Shown here: positions 5,144 through 5,594 of the stretch, one piece after another
Layout of the letters: each line of letters begins with the position of its first letter
Numbering within the stretch: the stretch's first letter is position 1
Origin: Chryseobacterium gleum
Lineage (GTDB): Bacteria > Bacteroidota > Bacteroidia > Flavobacteriales_D > Crocinitomicaceae
Direction: 5' to 3'
Assembly: GCA_943326825.2 (NCBI GenBank)
Contig: CALPUT020000187.1
Location: 1 to 5,594, forward strand
DNA: 5,594 bases
Made by a program: the position numbers and the translations under genes
The notes under the pieces: generated by a model
What the model was told of the DNA's origin: nothing
Databases searched by the model: none
What the model saw: the letters and a program-made list of their open reading frames with translations, nothing else

Positions 5144-5594
5144 TTGAGTTTAAAATCTACATATAAAACAGTTGAAGAAATTTCTGAAGGACTTTATAAA
5201 GAAAAAGGTTCTAAGTTTATTGCGTATGCGGTAGCTTGTTATTCAGAAGATGAAGCGAAAGTTTTTATTGAACAATGGAAAAAAGAACATCATCAAGCGA
5301 GACATCTTTGTTATGCTTATCGATTTGGGGTTAATCACGATGTTTATAGAGCAAATGATGATGGAGAACCCAATAACTCTGCAGGTATTCCAATTTTAGG
5401 CCAAATACAATCATTTGATTTATCGAATATACTAATTGGTGTTGTTCGTTATTATGGAGGAACAAAGCTTGGAGTAGGTGGCTTGATTACAGCTTATAAA
5501 ACAGTAGCGAAAGAAGCGTTAGAAAGTGCGGTCATTATTGAGAAGGAAATTTTTGAATGGGTAAAACTGAAATTTGAATACAGCGATATGCCTG
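5144..5594 (+). CDS. YigZ/IMPACT (UPF0029) family protein, N-terminal part (cut by window end)
   Basis: The frame is open for 150 codons to the window edge. The family marks are present: EGLYKEKGSKFIA (15-27), ARHLCYAYR (52-60), NDDGEPNNSAGIPILGQI (71-88) and GVVRYYGGTKLGVGGLITAY (99-118). This is the conserved UPF0029 domain; the smaller C-terminal domain begins around residue 140 and continues outside the window. Bacterial YigZ is about 200 residues and its role is poorly defined; the eukaryotic relative IMPACT regulates the kinase GCN2. The start is taken as TTG at 5144, because the frame has no ATG between the in-frame TGA at 5126-5128 and the conserved region, and this start puts YKTV at residues 7-10, as usual near the N-terminus. 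AGG at 5137-5139 lies four bases before it. A promoter must lie downstream of the dnaA terminator; TAAACTTG at 5113-5120 is one mismatch from the -7 consensus. Confidence 0.92.
   Translation, partial: MSLKSTYKTVEEISEGLYKEKGSKFIAYAVACYSEDEAKVFIEQWKKEHHQARHLCYAYRFGVNHDVYRANDDGEPNNSAGIPILGQIQSFDLSNILIGVVRYYGGTKLGVGGLITAYKTVAKEALESAVIIEKEIFEWVKLKFEYSDMP

Noticed and set aside
1..5594. Search for mobile elements, CRISPR arrays, tRNA or rRNA genes
   Set aside because: No transposase or integrase protein, no regularly spaced repeats, and no cloverleaf or rRNA-like sequence were seen; the gaps between genes are short except for 3265-3622.

Overview
The window looks like chromosomal DNA of a member of the Bacteroidota, most likely a flavobacterium-type organism. 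The reasons are the low GC content, the absence of strong Shine-Dalgarno sequences, an exact match to the Bacteroidota -7 promoter element (TAnnTTTG) upstream of the thioesterase gene, and protein sequences of Bacteroidota style (DnaA, the HutG-like arginase-fold protein, the membrane patatin). Genus and species cannot be read from the sequence.

Layout: five protein genes lie in two divergent blocks around an AT-rich intergenic region (3265-3622, about 20% GC by hand count). On the minus strand, reading leftwards from 3264, are a hotdog-fold acyl-CoA thioesterase of the YbgC type (2848-3264), an arginase/formimidoylglutamase-family hydrolase whose start overlaps the thioesterase stop by 11 nt (1884-2858), and, after an 82-nt gap, a multi-spanning membrane protein with a C-terminal patatin phospholipase domain (1-1801, cut by the window edge before its catalytic aspartate). 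On the plus strand are dnaA (3623-5053), a clear intrinsic terminator (5059-5085), and the first 150 codons of a YigZ/IMPACT-family protein (5144-5594, cut by the window edge), which appears to start at TTG.

How the genes relate: dnaA is the replication initiator and is probably a single-gene transcription unit closed by its own terminator. The thioesterase and arginase-fold genes are almost certainly co-transcribed and translationally coupled. The patatin gene may belong to the same transcript or have its own weak promoter. I see no shared pathway linking the minus-strand genes, and the substrates of all three are uncertain.

The most unusual part is the divergent intergenic region. It holds an 18-nt direct repeat (17/18 identical) at its two ends, one copy ending two bases before the dnaA start codon; a perfect 14-bp inverted repeat; one exact match to the relaxed DnaA-box consensus TTWTNCACA; and a two-part hairpin in the dnaA leader that encloses a four-codon mini-ORF. 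These suggest control of dnaA, and possibly replication-origin function, but this is inference. I see no wholly new multi-gene system, mobile element, CRISPR array or RNA gene.
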